The notes beneath the pieces are model-generated. The model was not told the DNA's origin, searched no databases, and saw only the letters and a program-made list of their open reading frames with translations. Source: Aeromicrobium phragmitis (GTDB taxonomy: Bacteria > Actinomycetota > Actinomycetes > Propionibacteriales > Nocardioidaceae). From it: a stretch of DNA of 64,000 nt. Positions 1 to 7,915 of the stretch are shown here, in pieces. The DNA is taken from NCBI RefSeq assembly GCF_003674095.1, contig NZ_RDBF01000001.1, positions 124,001 to 188,000 of the forward strand, given 5' to 3'. The translations under genes and the position numbers were made by a program. Each line of letters starts with the position of its first letter. Positions within the stretch are counted from its first letter, which is position 1.

Positions 1-342
1 GCGCACGCCCGCGATATCGCGGATGCGCTCGCCGACCGAGTCCAGGTCGCGGGGGCAGTTGGTGCGCTCGATCTTCGCCAGCAGGCTGTCCATCGACTTC
101 AGCCGCGTCCGCACGTGCTCGATCGGGCTGTACTCGTGGGTGTGCTCGAACTCCTCGCGGAGGATGTTGATCTTGGTCTCGAGCTGGTCCAGGGCGAACT
201 GATACTTCAGCTGGAAAGCGACGAGCCGCGTCTGCAGGTCCCGAAGCGCCGACCGCGCGTCCTCGGTGATCCGCTCGGGAAGGCCCCGCAGTGTCGGCAG
301 CGTCTCCGGGAGCGCCTCGTACTGGGGTTCGGCCTCGTTCAC
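1..342 (-). CDS. Small alarmone synthetase (RelA/SpoT domain), 5' part only
   Basis: The gene reads leftward and runs off the left edge, so only the first 114 residues are visible. A helical N-terminus leads into the start of a RelA/SpoT nucleotidyltransferase domain: RTRLKS at residues 78-83 and DIAGVR at 109-114 match the synthetase signature of the YjbM/YwaC small alarmone synthetases, which make (p)ppGpp from ATP and GDP/GTP. No HD hydrolase domain precedes it, so it is not a long Rel protein. The GTG at 342 was chosen because AGAAGGA lies just upstream. It is divergent from the TspO-like gene. Family assignment is good; the C-terminus is unseen. Confidence 0.8.
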   Translation of the reverse strand, partial: MNEAEPQYEALPETLPTLRGLPERITEDARSALRDLQTRLVAFQLKYQFALDQLETKINILREEFEHTHEYSPIEHVRTRLKSMDSLLAKIERTNCPRDLDSVGERIRDIAGVR

Positions 343-457
343 GGTGTCCTTCTCTATCTGCAGGGCCGTCTGCCACCCCGACGGCGCCACGGCGAGCTTA
401 GCGATGGTGCCCAACGCTCGGACTGCCGAAACCGGACTTTCTCATTACGGTCGTGAG

Positions 458-1222
458 ATGGCCACGACGACACGCACGGGTTCCCAGCGGGCCCTCCCCT
501 GGGCCGTCCTCGCCGCCTCCGTCCTTCAGGCGGCAGCCCCGATCGTGCCGTTCGCCGGCGCCGGTGAGACGCCCGCGGGCTCCGGTACCGACCTGCGCAT
601 CGAGCCGGCCGGCTACGCGTTCAGCATCTGGAGCCTCATCTACCTGCTCTCGATCGTCTACGCCGTCGTCGTAGTGACGAAGCGGACCACCGGGACGGCT
701 GCGCCGGCGCGTCTGCAGCGCGACCTGCTCGGCGGCTACCTCGGCGCTGCGCTGTGGATCGCGGTGTCGGCTGCGGACATCAGCTGGGCCACGGCACTGG
801 TGCTCGTGGTCATGACCGTGCTGCTCGTCGACGCCGTCCTCGTCGTCGCCCGGCCCGTGAGCGCGGACGACGGTCCGGGCTGGGTGACCGTGCTCGCGCG
901 GGTGACGGTCGGCATCTACGCCGCCTGGGTCACGGTCGCGGTGTTCCTCAACCTGGCGTCGGCGGCCGCGGCCTATCTCGACGCTGCGGACCCGGACGCC
1001 CTCGGCTGGCAGCTGGCAGTCCTCGTCGTCACCGTGCTGGTCGCGCTCGCGATCACCGCGAAGGTCGGCGCGAGCACGCCCACGTACGCGCTCACCCTGC
1101 TGTGGGCGTTCGTGGGCGTGCTCGTCACCGCGTGGAGAGGGTCGACCGTCCTCGTCGCCCTCAGCGTCGCGACGCTGGCCGCCGTCCTCGCGGTCCAGGC
1201 TTTCGCCCTGACCCGCCGCTGA
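458..1222 (+). CDS. TspO/MBR-like integral membrane protein
   Basis: The 254-residue protein is strongly hydrophobic, with several membrane spans. Near residue 50-65 it carries AGYAFSIWSLIYLL, which resembles the tryptophan-containing first-helix signature of the TspO/MBR (tryptophan-rich sensory protein) family. It is longer than classical TspO (about 160 residues), as many actinobacterial relatives are. TspO proteins bind tetrapyrroles or sterols and act in stress responses; no ligand can be read here. The ATG at 458 was preferred over upstream in-frame codons because hydrophobic sequence begins soon after it. Its last 62 nt overlap the convergent YcnI-like gene. Confidence 0.65.
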   Translation: MATTTRTGSQRALPWAVLAASVLQAAAPIVPFAGAGETPAGSGTDLRIEPAGYAFSIWSLIYLLSIVYAVVVVTKRTTGTAAPARLQRDLLGGYLGAALWIAVSAADISWATALVLVVMTVLLVDAVLVVARPVSADDGPGWVTVLARVTVGIYAAWVTVAVFLNLASAAAAYLDAADPDALGWQLAVLVVTVLVALAITAKVGASTPTYALTLLWAFVGVLVTAWRGSTVLVALSVATLAAVLAVQAFALTRR

Positions 1223-1793
1223 CCTGGAGGGCCGCTGCCCCTGCGACCGTGGCGATGACCACCGCCCCGGCCACCGCGAGCGTGCCCGCCCCTGACGTCT
1301 CGGCGGGCGTCTGGCTCGCCGGCGCGAGGTCGGGATCGAGCGTCGCGGCGGTCGCCACGAAGCGCGGCGCGGGCTCGGGGTCGTCGTCCGCGGACCCGGT
1401 CCACGCGTATCCCTCGCCGTTCTCGCACTCCTGCTCGCTGGGGAACAGCAGGGTGGTGCCGGGCGCCCCGGAGAGCCTCAGCTGGGCGGTGAACTGCGCG
1501 GTGTCGCCGTCGGCGATGCCCGGACCCGACCACCGGATGGTGCCGTCGTCGGCGGTCGCCGTCCAACCGTCCGGAGCCCCGAACTCGTCGCCGACGATCT
1601 GGGCGCCCTCCGGCATCGAGACGGCGAGCGCCGTCGTCGGCGATCCGTCGCAGCCGTGGTCGAAGGAGAAGGTGACCGTGACGCTGCCGTTGCCTTCGGG
1701 GTCCACCGCGTCGACCAGCACGTGCGCGGACGCCGGCGCGGCGACGAGGGTGAGTGCGGCGCTCAGCGCGCCGATGATGACGAGTCGTCTCAT
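1161..1793 (-). CDS. Secreted YcnI/DUF1775 copper-binding protein
   Basis: A 210-residue exported protein with a signal peptide ending at APASA, so the mature chain would begin with His24. DUF1775 (YcnI) proteins bind Cu(II) through this N-terminal histidine. The FDHGCDGSP motif and a second Cys in the SEQEC region match the family's conserved cysteines. A C-terminal hydrophobic segment (about 180-195) and a basic tail suggest membrane anchoring. The ATG at 1793 overlaps the CopCD stop by 4 nt, so translation is probably coupled. It likely hands copper to or from CopC/CopD at the outer membrane face. The 3' end overlaps the TspO-like gene on the other strand. Confidence 0.85.
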   Translation of the reverse strand: MRRLVIIGALSAALTLVAAPASAHVLVDAVDPEGNGSVTVTFSFDHGCDGSPTTALAVSMPEGAQIVGDEFGAPDGWTATADDGTIRWSGPGIADGDTAQFTAQLRLSGAPGTTLLFPSEQECENGEGYAWTGSADDDPEPAPRFVATAATLDPDLAPASQTPAETSGAGTLAVAGAVVIATVAGAAALQVSGGSGRKPGPRGRRPASRR

Positions 1794-3412
1794 GGGATCT
1801 CCACCTCTCCGCTGACGACCGGTGCTTCGAACTGGCTCAGACGCACCGACAACCGGAGCGTCCACGTTCCCGAGAGCGGGAAGTCGGCCGTGGCCTCGTA
1901 CCTCCCTGCCCCGGTCGAGGACAACGGACGGTCGAACGGCCCGATGTCCGAGGCCTCGAGGGCCACCGACAGTTGCGGCGCCTCCTCGAGGTCGAGCGGC
2001 TGCCCGTCCGCGTCGGTGAGCGCGACCTCGACGGCGTTCACACCGCGCTCGCCCGGGGTCACCCGGATCTCGGCGGTCGCGTCCTCCCCCACGTCGAGCA
2101 CGAGCGCCGTCGGTTCGGGTTCGTCCGCAGCTGCCGAAGGAGTCGACACCGGCGGAGCCGCCCCCACGAGAGCGCTCGTCAAACCCACGACGACGGCCAG
2201 GAGCGCGGCTTCGGCCGCCAAGGTCCGCCGCAGGGTGCGGGCGGCGTCCTTGCTCTGCTCGACCCGCGGCACCAAGGTGCGCCGGTTCCAGCCGCCGATC
2301 GCCGCCACGATCACCGTCGCGGCGAGCTTGGCGAGCACCAGTCGGCCGTACGTCGTCTCCCACAGGCCCTCGATCGAGCCCGCGATCCGCCAGTACAAGG
2401 CGGCCGCGGTCAGGCCCAGCAGGAGGACCGCCCAGGCGGCGAGCGACGAGAACCGGCTCACCGTCTCGGCCGCATCGGTGGTTCGCGGGCGTGAGCGCAG
2501 CACGATCAACAGGCCGATGACGCCGCCGATCCAGGTCGCTGCGGCGGCGACGTGGAGGAGGTCGGCGGCGAGCACCAGCCAGAAAGGTCCGTAGCTGCGG
2601 GTGTGCCCGACGATGATGAGCGACCCGAGGGTCAACCCGATCGCGCCGCCCGTCAGCGGGGCGTGCCGGAGCCGAAGGGCGAACCAGCCGATCGCGACGC
2701 CGAGCGCCACCAGGCTGGCGGCCGCGACGGCCGGTCCGGACCGCGTGAACGCGGAGGCGGCCGCGGACAGCCCCTCCCCGGACTCCCACAGGGCGGTGAG
2801 CGGGACGAGGGCAATGGCCCCGACCACGGCCGCGAGACCGGCGATCAGCGTTCCGCGCAGGAGCCGACCGCGCAGCGCGTCGTCGCGCCGGGTGACCGGT
2901 GTCGCGAGGACCGCGACGAACACCGCGAGCCCGGCGAACAGCAACACCCCGGCGTACCGCACGAACTCGGCGATCCCCTTGAGCAGGGTCACCTCCCGCT
3001 CGGCCTGCACCACCGGCACGGTCACGACGTTCTCGCTAGGCGCGCCGACCGAGAACGTGATGCCGCCGGTGACCGGATGGCTGTCGGCGGAGATGACGCG
3101 CCAGCTCAGCACGTAGGTGCCGTCGCCGAGTTCCTCGCCGGGGGTGATCTCCAGCGCGTCGTCGCGGACCACGAACTCGGCGTCGACGGGGTCACCTTGT
3201 GCGTCGAACAACTGGTTTCCAGCCGCGGCCAGCGAGACCGGCTCGTCGAAGCGCGCGGTGATCATCTCCGGCGCGGTCGCCACGACCTGGCCGTCGGCCG
3301 GGTCGGTCTCCACGAGGTTCGCGTGGGCCTGCACCGGTGCTGGGATGAGCACCAGGAACAGCCACGCGACCAGCCCGGCGAGGAGTCCTCGCCGGGCCAG
3401 CTGCGCGGTCAC
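1790..3412 (-). CDS. CopC-CopD fusion copper transport protein with YtkA-like tail
   Basis: This 540-residue protein combines three parts. A signal peptide ends at VQA, leaving His30 as the mature N-terminus of a CopC domain that contains SADSHPVTGG, the downstream copper-ligand segment. A CopD membrane domain with about eight helices spans roughly residues 150-420. An extracytoplasmic YtkA/FixH-like beta domain lies at about 430-540. CopCD systems move or buffer copper across the membrane. It overlaps both neighbouring YcnI genes by 4 nt, making a tightly coupled three-gene unit. The fusion architecture is common in actinobacteria. Confidence 0.9.
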   Translation of the reverse strand: MTAQLARRGLLAGLVAWLFLVLIPAPVQAHANLVETDPADGQVVATAPEMITARFDEPVSLAAAGNQLFDAQGDPVDAEFVVRDDALEITPGEELGDGTYVLSWRVISADSHPVTGGITFSVGAPSENVVTVPVVQAEREVTLLKGIAEFVRYAGVLLFAGLAVFVAVLATPVTRRDDALRGRLLRGTLIAGLAAVVGAIALVPLTALWESGEGLSAAASAFTRSGPAVAAASLVALGVAIGWFALRLRHAPLTGGAIGLTLGSLIIVGHTRSYGPFWLVLAADLLHVAAAATWIGGVIGLLIVLRSRPRTTDAAETVSRFSSLAAWAVLLLGLTAAALYWRIAGSIEGLWETTYGRLVLAKLAATVIVAAIGGWNRRTLVPRVEQSKDAARTLRRTLAAEAALLAVVVGLTSALVGAAPPVSTPSAAADEPEPTALVLDVGEDATAEIRVTPGERGVNAVEVALTDADGQPLDLEEAPQLSVALEASDIGPFDRPLSSTGAGRYEATADFPLSGTWTLRLSVRLSQFEAPVVSGEVEIP

Positions 3413-4098
3413 GAGGAGCGCCGCGTCCGGACGAGTGCGGTGCCGCCGGCGGCGAGGCCGAGCGCGCCGAGCACGACTCCGATCCAGCCCGCGACGCCGG
3501 AGGCGTCGGAGTCGTCCTCCGGGTCAGCGGCGGCGTCGTCCGCGGACTCACCGCCGTGGCCGTCGCCTTCGGAGGCGGTCAGCTCGATGAACGGAGCCGG
3601 ACTGTCGGGTTCCGGTTCGCCGTCCTCGTACGTCTGAATCCAGGCGTTCTCGCCTTCCTCGCAGCTCTGGATGACGGGGAAGACGAGCTTGTCGCCGTCC
3701 TCCCCCGGCAGCTGCAGCGACAGGGCGAGGGTGTCGCGAAGACCGTCGGGGACGGGGCTTTTGGCGGTGTAGACGACCTGGTCCACGCGCTCGGTGTACT
3801 GGCCGCCGTGGCCGTCGTCGACGGGCTCGTCGAGCGTCTCCATGACCTTCTCCACGTCCCAGTTCGGGTTGATCGTGGGCGTCACGGTGACGATCTCGTC
3901 GGGAATGTCGATCGCGACCTGCGTGGTGGGCGACTCGCCGCATCCGTGCCCGAAGGCGAAGGTGAGGACCGAGTACGAGCCGGCCGCGGTCGTGGACGGC
4001 GTGACCGTCACGTGAGCGGACGCGGCGCCGGCTCCGGCGATGAGGAGGGCGAGAGTGGTGCCGCCGACGAGGGCAGCACGGGAACGAAGAGTGTGCAT
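3409..4098 (-). CDS. YcnI/DUF1775 copper-binding protein with C-terminal anchor
   Basis: This 229-residue protein is the first gene of the YcnI-CopCD-YcnI unit. Its signal peptide ends at AASA, leaving His29 at the mature N-terminus. FGHGCGESP and SCEEGE supply the conserved cysteines. An acidic linker (about 175-200) leads to one C-terminal membrane helix and a short basic tail. The domain order matches full-length actinobacterial YcnI proteins. The last codons overlap the CopCD start by 4 nt. A second YcnI gene at the other end of the unit suggests paralogues with different placement or partners. Confidence 0.85.
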   Translation of the reverse strand: MHTLRSRAALVGGTTLALLIAGAGAASAHVTVTPSTTAAGSYSVLTFAFGHGCGESPTTQVAIDIPDEIVTVTPTINPNWDVEKVMETLDEPVDDGHGGQYTERVDQVVYTAKSPVPDGLRDTLALSLQLPGEDGDKLVFPVIQSCEEGENAWIQTYEDGEPEPDSPAPFIELTASEGDGHGGESADDAAADPEDDSDASGVAGWIGVVLGALGLAAGGTALVRTRRSS

Positions 4099-4168
4099 GA
4101 GAATCCTTGCTGAGTGAGGCCTGCGCGGGCAGGCAGGACGTCGATCCGAGGACCGGTGGGACGAAGGC

Positions 4169-4675
4169 TCAGCAGGCCGGGGGACCGCGCCGCGGCAGGA
4201 CCCGCGGCGGGCAACCCACCGGGACCGCCCGGTGAGTGAGGTCGAGACGCGGCAGCCGGGTCACCGGCAGCGTCACCGAATTCTCGAACGCCATCAGGAC
4301 GCGGGTCGCCCAGCGCCACAGGCGCCACCACAACCGCTCGCCGTACGCGAGCCCCAGGGACGTCCCCACGGTGGCGACGACGTGGGCGATGAGCATCAGC
4401 ACGGAGATGTGGTCGTGCCCGGTGAGGTAGACGCTCAGCTCGTGCACCGCGACCTGCGCCGCGCCGATCACGGCGAGCAGCGCCAGGACGTTCCAGCGCG
4501 TGCCGGAGAAGACCAGCACGAGCGCGGCGACCGCGAGCGCGACGGGCGCGAGCGCCAGGAGCGGCGGCGGCGTTCCGTGCCCGACGACGTGCGCACCGAC
4601 GGCGACGGCGGTGACGGCGAAGCCGACCGCGGTCGCCCGCAACCCCCGCGCGAGCGGAGCAGTCGGTGCGATCAT
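4169..4675 (-). CDS. Small multi-spanning His-containing membrane protein
   Basis: I do not recognise a named family. The 168-residue protein has about four hydrophobic spans, with histidines in or near them (around residues 29, 33, 78, 87 and 89), and ends in a basic Pro/Arg-rich tail with two cysteines. It lies 70 nt upstream of the YcnI-CopCD genes on the same strand. Proteins of this type often sit with copper genes in actinobacteria, so a role in copper handling is an inference from context. The ATG at 4675 was chosen because hydrophobic sequence starts shortly after it; longer in-frame starts would run back into the FAD dehydrogenase gene. Confidence 0.6.
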   Translation of the reverse strand: MIAPTAPLARGLRATAVGFAVTAVAVGAHVVGHGTPPPLLALAPVALAVAALVLVFSGTRWNVLALLAVIGAAQVAVHELSVYLTGHDHISVLMLIAHVVATVGTSLGLAYGERLWWRLWRWATRVLMAFENSVTLPVTRLPRLDLTHRAVPVGCPPRVLPRRGPPAC

Positions 4676-4719
4676 GGCGCCATCGTACGGTGGCTCGAGC
4701 TTCCGGGCAGGGTGCGGGT

Positions 4720-6396
4720 TCAGGCCCTGGCCAGCGCCCGCCCGGCCGCGCGTCCGGAGAAGATGCATCCGCCGAGGAAGGTGCCTTCGAGCGCGTTGTA
4801 GCCGTGCACGCCTCCGCCGCCGAAGCCGGCCACCTCGCCCGCGGCGTACAAACCGGGGACGGGGCTACCGTCGCGGCCGACGACCTGGGAGTCGAGGGTC
4901 GTCTGCAGACCGCCGAGCGTCTTGCGCGTCAGGATGTTGAGTCGGACCGCGATGAGCGGACCGTGGTCGGGATCGGTGAAGCGGTGCGGAGGTGCGACCC
5001 GCAGCAGCTTGTCGGTGCGCGAGCGTCGGGCGTTCGCGATGGCCATGAGCTGGAAGTCCTTCGAGAACCCGTTGGTCAGCTCGGCGTCGCGGGCGAGGAT
5101 TTGCCGTTCGACGAGCCCGGCGTCCAGCTGCGGGCCCCGCGGCGTCTCGTCGCTGGCGACGATGTTGTTCATCCCGGCGACCAACTCGGCGACGGTGTCG
5201 GCGACGACGAAGTCGATGCCGTGCTCCTTGAACGCCTCGACCGGTCCCGGCGCCCCCTTGGCCAGTCGGCTCTTGAGCATGAACTTCAGGTCCTTGCTCG
5301 TGATGTCCGGGTTCTGTTCCGAGCCCGACAGCGCGAACTCCTTCTCGATGATCGACTGCGTGAGCACGAACCAGGAGTAGTCGTATCCGGTCTCGAGGAT
5401 CGCGCGCAGCGTGCCGAGGCTGTCGAAGCCGGGGTAGTTCGGCGCGGGGAAGCGCTGCCCGGTCGCGTCGAACCACATCGAGCTCGGACCGGGGATGATG
5501 CGGATGGCGTGGTCAGCCCACACGGGGTTCCAGTTGTGGATGCCCTCGGTGTAGTGCCACATGCGGTCGCGGTTGACGATCCGGCCGCCCGCCTGCGCGG
5601 TGATCGCGAGCATGCGGCCGTCCACGTGCGCGGGGACGCCGGAGATCATGTACCGCGGCGCCGGGCCGAGGCGATCGGTGGGCCAGTTCGCCCGGATCAG
5701 GTCGTGATGATGGCCGATGCCGCCCGAGGTGACGACGACCGCCGGGGCGCGCAGCTCGAAGCCGTCGATCTCATCACGGTTGGACGCGGCGCCACGCGGC
5801 GCCGCATCCGGTGCCAGTTGCGTTCCGCGCACCCCGACGACCGCGCCGTCCTCGACGACGAGGTCGTCGACCCGATGGCGGAAGCCGAACTCGACCAGGC
5901 CTCTGCGCTCGGCCTCGAGCACCGGCTCGGCGAACACGCGCACGACCTCCGGGCCCGTCCCCCAGGTCAGATGGAAGCGCGGCACCGAGTTGCCGTGCCC
6001 CAGGGCGTCGCCGCGGCCGCGCTCGGCCCAGCCCACGATGGGCAGCACTTTGAGACCCAGTGCCCGCAGGTACTCGCGCTTCTCGCCGGCGGCGAACCGC
6101 ACGTACGCCTCGGCCCACTGGCGTGCCCAGACGTCCTCGTCGTCGAGCCGGTCGAAGCCGGCAGAGCCCTGCCAGTCCTGCCACGCGAGTTCGAAGGAGT
6201 CCCGGATCCCCATCCGTCGCTGCTCGGGCGAGTCGACGAGGTACAGGCCGCCGAGCGACCACCAGGCCTGCCCGCCGAGATTCTCCCGGCTCTCCTGATC
6301 GAGGACGAGCACGCGCTTGCCGGCGCGGCTCAGCTCGTAGGTGGCGACGAGGCCCGCGAGGCCGGCGCCGACGACGATGACATCGGGATCGTGCAT
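4720..6396 (-). CDS. FAD-binding dehydrogenase (fumarate reductase/ketosteroid dehydrogenase-like)
   Basis: A 558-residue flavoprotein. The N-terminal dinucleotide-binding motif GAGLAGLVATYELS lies near residues 10-23, and a C-terminal FAD segment reads GLYAAGEVAGFGGGG. The length and the NLGGQAWWSLGG segment match the uncharacterised actinobacterial FAD-binding dehydrogenases related to mycobacterial Rv0785, within the FAD_binding_2 family that contains 3-ketosteroid dehydrogenases. The substrate is unknown. Its start codon lies 1 nt past the stop of the TetR gene, so the two form an operon and the repressor probably controls it. The FAD fold is certain; the specific reaction is not. Confidence 0.8.
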   Translation of the reverse strand: MHDPDVIVVGAGLAGLVATYELSRAGKRVLVLDQESRENLGGQAWWSLGGLYLVDSPEQRRMGIRDSFELAWQDWQGSAGFDRLDDEDVWARQWAEAYVRFAAGEKREYLRALGLKVLPIVGWAERGRGDALGHGNSVPRFHLTWGTGPEVVRVFAEPVLEAERRGLVEFGFRHRVDDLVVEDGAVVGVRGTQLAPDAAPRGAASNRDEIDGFELRAPAVVVTSGGIGHHHDLIRANWPTDRLGPAPRYMISGVPAHVDGRMLAITAQAGGRIVNRDRMWHYTEGIHNWNPVWADHAIRIIPGPSSMWFDATGQRFPAPNYPGFDSLGTLRAILETGYDYSWFVLTQSIIEKEFALSGSEQNPDITSKDLKFMLKSRLAKGAPGPVEAFKEHGIDFVVADTVAELVAGMNNIVASDETPRGPQLDAGLVERQILARDAELTNGFSKDFQLMAIANARRSRTDKLLRVAPPHRFTDPDHGPLIAVRLNILTRKTLGGLQTTLDSQVVGRDGSPVPGLYAAGEVAGFGGGGVHGYNALEGTFLGGCIFSGRAAGRALARA

Positions 6397-6397
6397 G

Positions 6398-6988
6398 TCA
6401 CTCCTGGAGGACGGGCCACACGAGCGCGGCCAACTGGTCGACCGCGGCGGCGACGTCCTCCGCGGTGTGGGTCAACGGGATCGCGATCGCCAAGCCGTCC
6501 ACGACGCTGATGACGACACGCAGCAGCGCCCGCAGACGCTCCGGGTCCAGGTCGAACCCGGCATAGAGCGCGGCCGCCTCACCCATGAGGACGCGATGGT
6601 AGGCCTCGGTCGCGGGCTGCAGTTCCGCCCGGAGAGCCTCGTCGGTACGGGCCGCGAGCATGAGCTCGTGCCACGTCCGGTTCTCGGGCGAGGCGCCCAG
6701 CGCGACGAGTTCGGCCAGCGCCTCGCGCAGTTCGGCCCGCGAGGCCACCGGCCCACGAACGCGGCGGGCGAAGGCCGCTCCCTGCCGGCGGGCGACCTCC
6801 TCGGCCGCCGCGGCCAGTACGGCACGTCGGCTCGGGAAGTGCCGGAACAACGCGCCTTGGCTGACACCCGCTCGCGCACAGACGGCCGCGGTGGTCGTTC
6901 CGGCATACCCGGCCTCGTCGAGCGAGGCGATCGTGGCGTCGAGCAACCGCGCGATCGTCTGCTCGCGGCGCTCCGTCTGCGTGGGCAC
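6398..6988 (-). CDS. TetR-family repressor
   Basis: The 196-residue protein has an N-terminal helix-turn-helix (AAVCARAGVSQGALFRHF, about residues 28-45) and a variable ligand-binding helical domain, as in TetR/AcrR proteins. It precedes the FAD dehydrogenase with 1 nt between them. An 18-bp near-perfect palindrome lies 32 nt upstream of its start and is the likely operator for autoregulation. The GTG at 6988 was chosen because it begins the TetR-like sequence; the longer in-frame ORF would cover the palindrome. The inducer is not known. Confidence 0.85.
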   Translation of the reverse strand: MPTQTERREQTIARLLDATIASLDEAGYAGTTTAAVCARAGVSQGALFRHFPSRRAVLAAAAEEVARRQGAAFARRVRGPVASRAELREALAELVALGASPENRTWHELMLAARTDEALRAELQPATEAYHRVLMGEAAALYAGFDLDPERLRALLRVVISVVDGLAIAIPLTHTAEDVAAAVDQLAALVWPVLQE

Positions 6989-7020
6989 CTCAGGAGCATG
7001 GCAGATCGAACGAGCAAAAG

Positions 7021-7038
7021 AAAGCGACTGCTCGCTTT
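7021..7038. promoter_or_regulatory. Candidate TetR operator
   Basis: AAAGCGA, a 4-nt spacer and TCGCTTT form a perfect 7-bp-arm palindrome. It lies just upstream of the TetR/FAD dehydrogenase pair. Size and position fit an autoregulatory TetR operator. Confidence 0.6.
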
Positions 7039-7072
7039 GTGCGCTGCAGGTCGCTCGGCGTGACACTCCGGA

Positions 7073-7108
7073 TTGAATTCGGAATACGTTCTGAACTACA
7101 CTGAAAGC
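7073..7108 (+). promoter_or_regulatory. Leaderless promoter of the toxin-antitoxin pair
   Basis: TTGAAT (7073-7078), an 18-nt spacer and TACACT (7097-7102) form a sigma-70-like promoter. The -10 box ends 6 nt before the antitoxin ATG, so transcription should begin at or next to the start codon. No Shine-Dalgarno sequence is present, which agrees with a leaderless mRNA. Confidence 0.6.
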
Positions 7109-7564
7109 ATGGCTACCGCGGCTCCCACTCGAAGTGTCTTCCAGTCCTCCGATCTCAGCCGCTCAAGCGCGGAAGTCTTCGCGGCAGCAGCCGACCATCC
7201 GGTTGAAGTGACGCGCCGCGATGGTGAGTCCCTGGTCCTGATGTCGAAGGGTGCCGACCGTTCCCGTGATGCCCTGCTCGAACTCGCTGCCCAGCTGATC
7301 GCCGTCGCCACGAGCACGGAGCGAACTCTCGCTGAACGCATGAGTGATCGGTTCCCCTGGATGCTCGCGCTCTCCCACGACGACCGGGCTCTGTGTGCAG
7401 AACAGATCCTGTCCGCCGCGCGAGCGTCATTCGCTACGGGGCAGGCGCATCTAGCGATTGCCGAGCTGACCGCCTGGAAGGAAACCGCGTCCGCCTTGGC
7501 CGCAGGGCTCGGTCGGGTCGACGTGGAGTGGCTCGACGACGACGAACCAGTCGCGCGTCCCTGA
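7109..7564 (+). CDS. Antitoxin, Phd/YefM-like
   Basis: This 151-residue protein begins with a segment (SSDLSRSSAEVFAAAADHPV, then a VTRRDGESLVLM strand) that matches the DNA-binding fold of prevent-host-death antitoxins. The acidic C-terminal half would wrap and neutralise the toxin. It is 3 nt upstream of a RelE-like gene, as expected for a type II module. The promoter appears leaderless. The base composition of the pair is visibly less G/C-rich than its neighbours, which suggests acquisition. Confidence 0.75.
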   Translation: MATAAPTRSVFQSSDLSRSSAEVFAAAADHPVEVTRRDGESLVLMSKGADRSRDALLELAAQLIAVATSTERTLAERMSDRFPWMLALSHDDRALCAEQILSAARASFATGQAHLAIAELTAWKETASALAAGLGRVDVEWLDDDEPVARP

Positions 7565-7567
7565 AGG

Positions 7568-7909
7568 ATGGCCAGGAGTCACAGAGTTGCGCGTCCAACT
7601 AAGAGGAGCGAGTACGAGCTCTACTTCGCTTCCACAAATGCACGCAAGGGTTGGACAGACCTCATCGCCACGATCCGCGGACCGTTGGCCGACACCTGGG
7701 ACTTCCTCACGAAAAGCCCACTCGAGGTGACACCGACCAACTACCCGCTCAAAGGCGAACTCGGCGTAGTGCAGCGTGAGGGCCGATCGCACGAGCGGTG
7801 GCAGCATAAGCCCACCGCGAGGGGATCGGCGCGGATTTGGTTCTACGTCGAGGGAAACACGGTGTACCTCGAGCAAGTGCACACAAGTCATCCCCACCAG
7901 ACGAAGTAG
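7568..7909 (+). CDS. Toxin, RelE/ParE-superfamily-like
   Basis: This 113-residue basic protein has a RelE-like layout: two N-terminal helices, then strands around ARIWFYVEG and a terminal VYLEQVHTSHPHQTK, which resembles the C-terminal strand of actinobacterial RelE-like toxins. RelE toxins cleave mRNA on the ribosome; the catalytic residues cannot be assigned confidently here. It follows the Phd-like antitoxin by 3 nt. It has little upstream ribosome-binding sequence and may be translated by re-initiation. Family call is moderate and rests on context plus the C-terminal motif. Confidence 0.65.
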   Translation: MARSHRVARPTKRSEYELYFASTNARKGWTDLIATIRGPLADTWDFLTKSPLEVTPTNYPLKGELGVVQREGRSHERWQHKPTARGSARIWFYVEGNTVYLEQVHTSHPHQTK

Positions 7910-7915
7910 CACCGC

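Noticed and set aside
4666-6510. Plus-strand open frame opposite the FAD dehydrogenase
   Set aside because: Antisense to a gene with clear FAD motifs; composition is low-complexity.
7568-7909. A different start for the toxin at the internal AGGAG
   Set aside because: No in-frame start codon follows that sequence at a suitable distance; the ATG at 7568 is the only reasonable choice.
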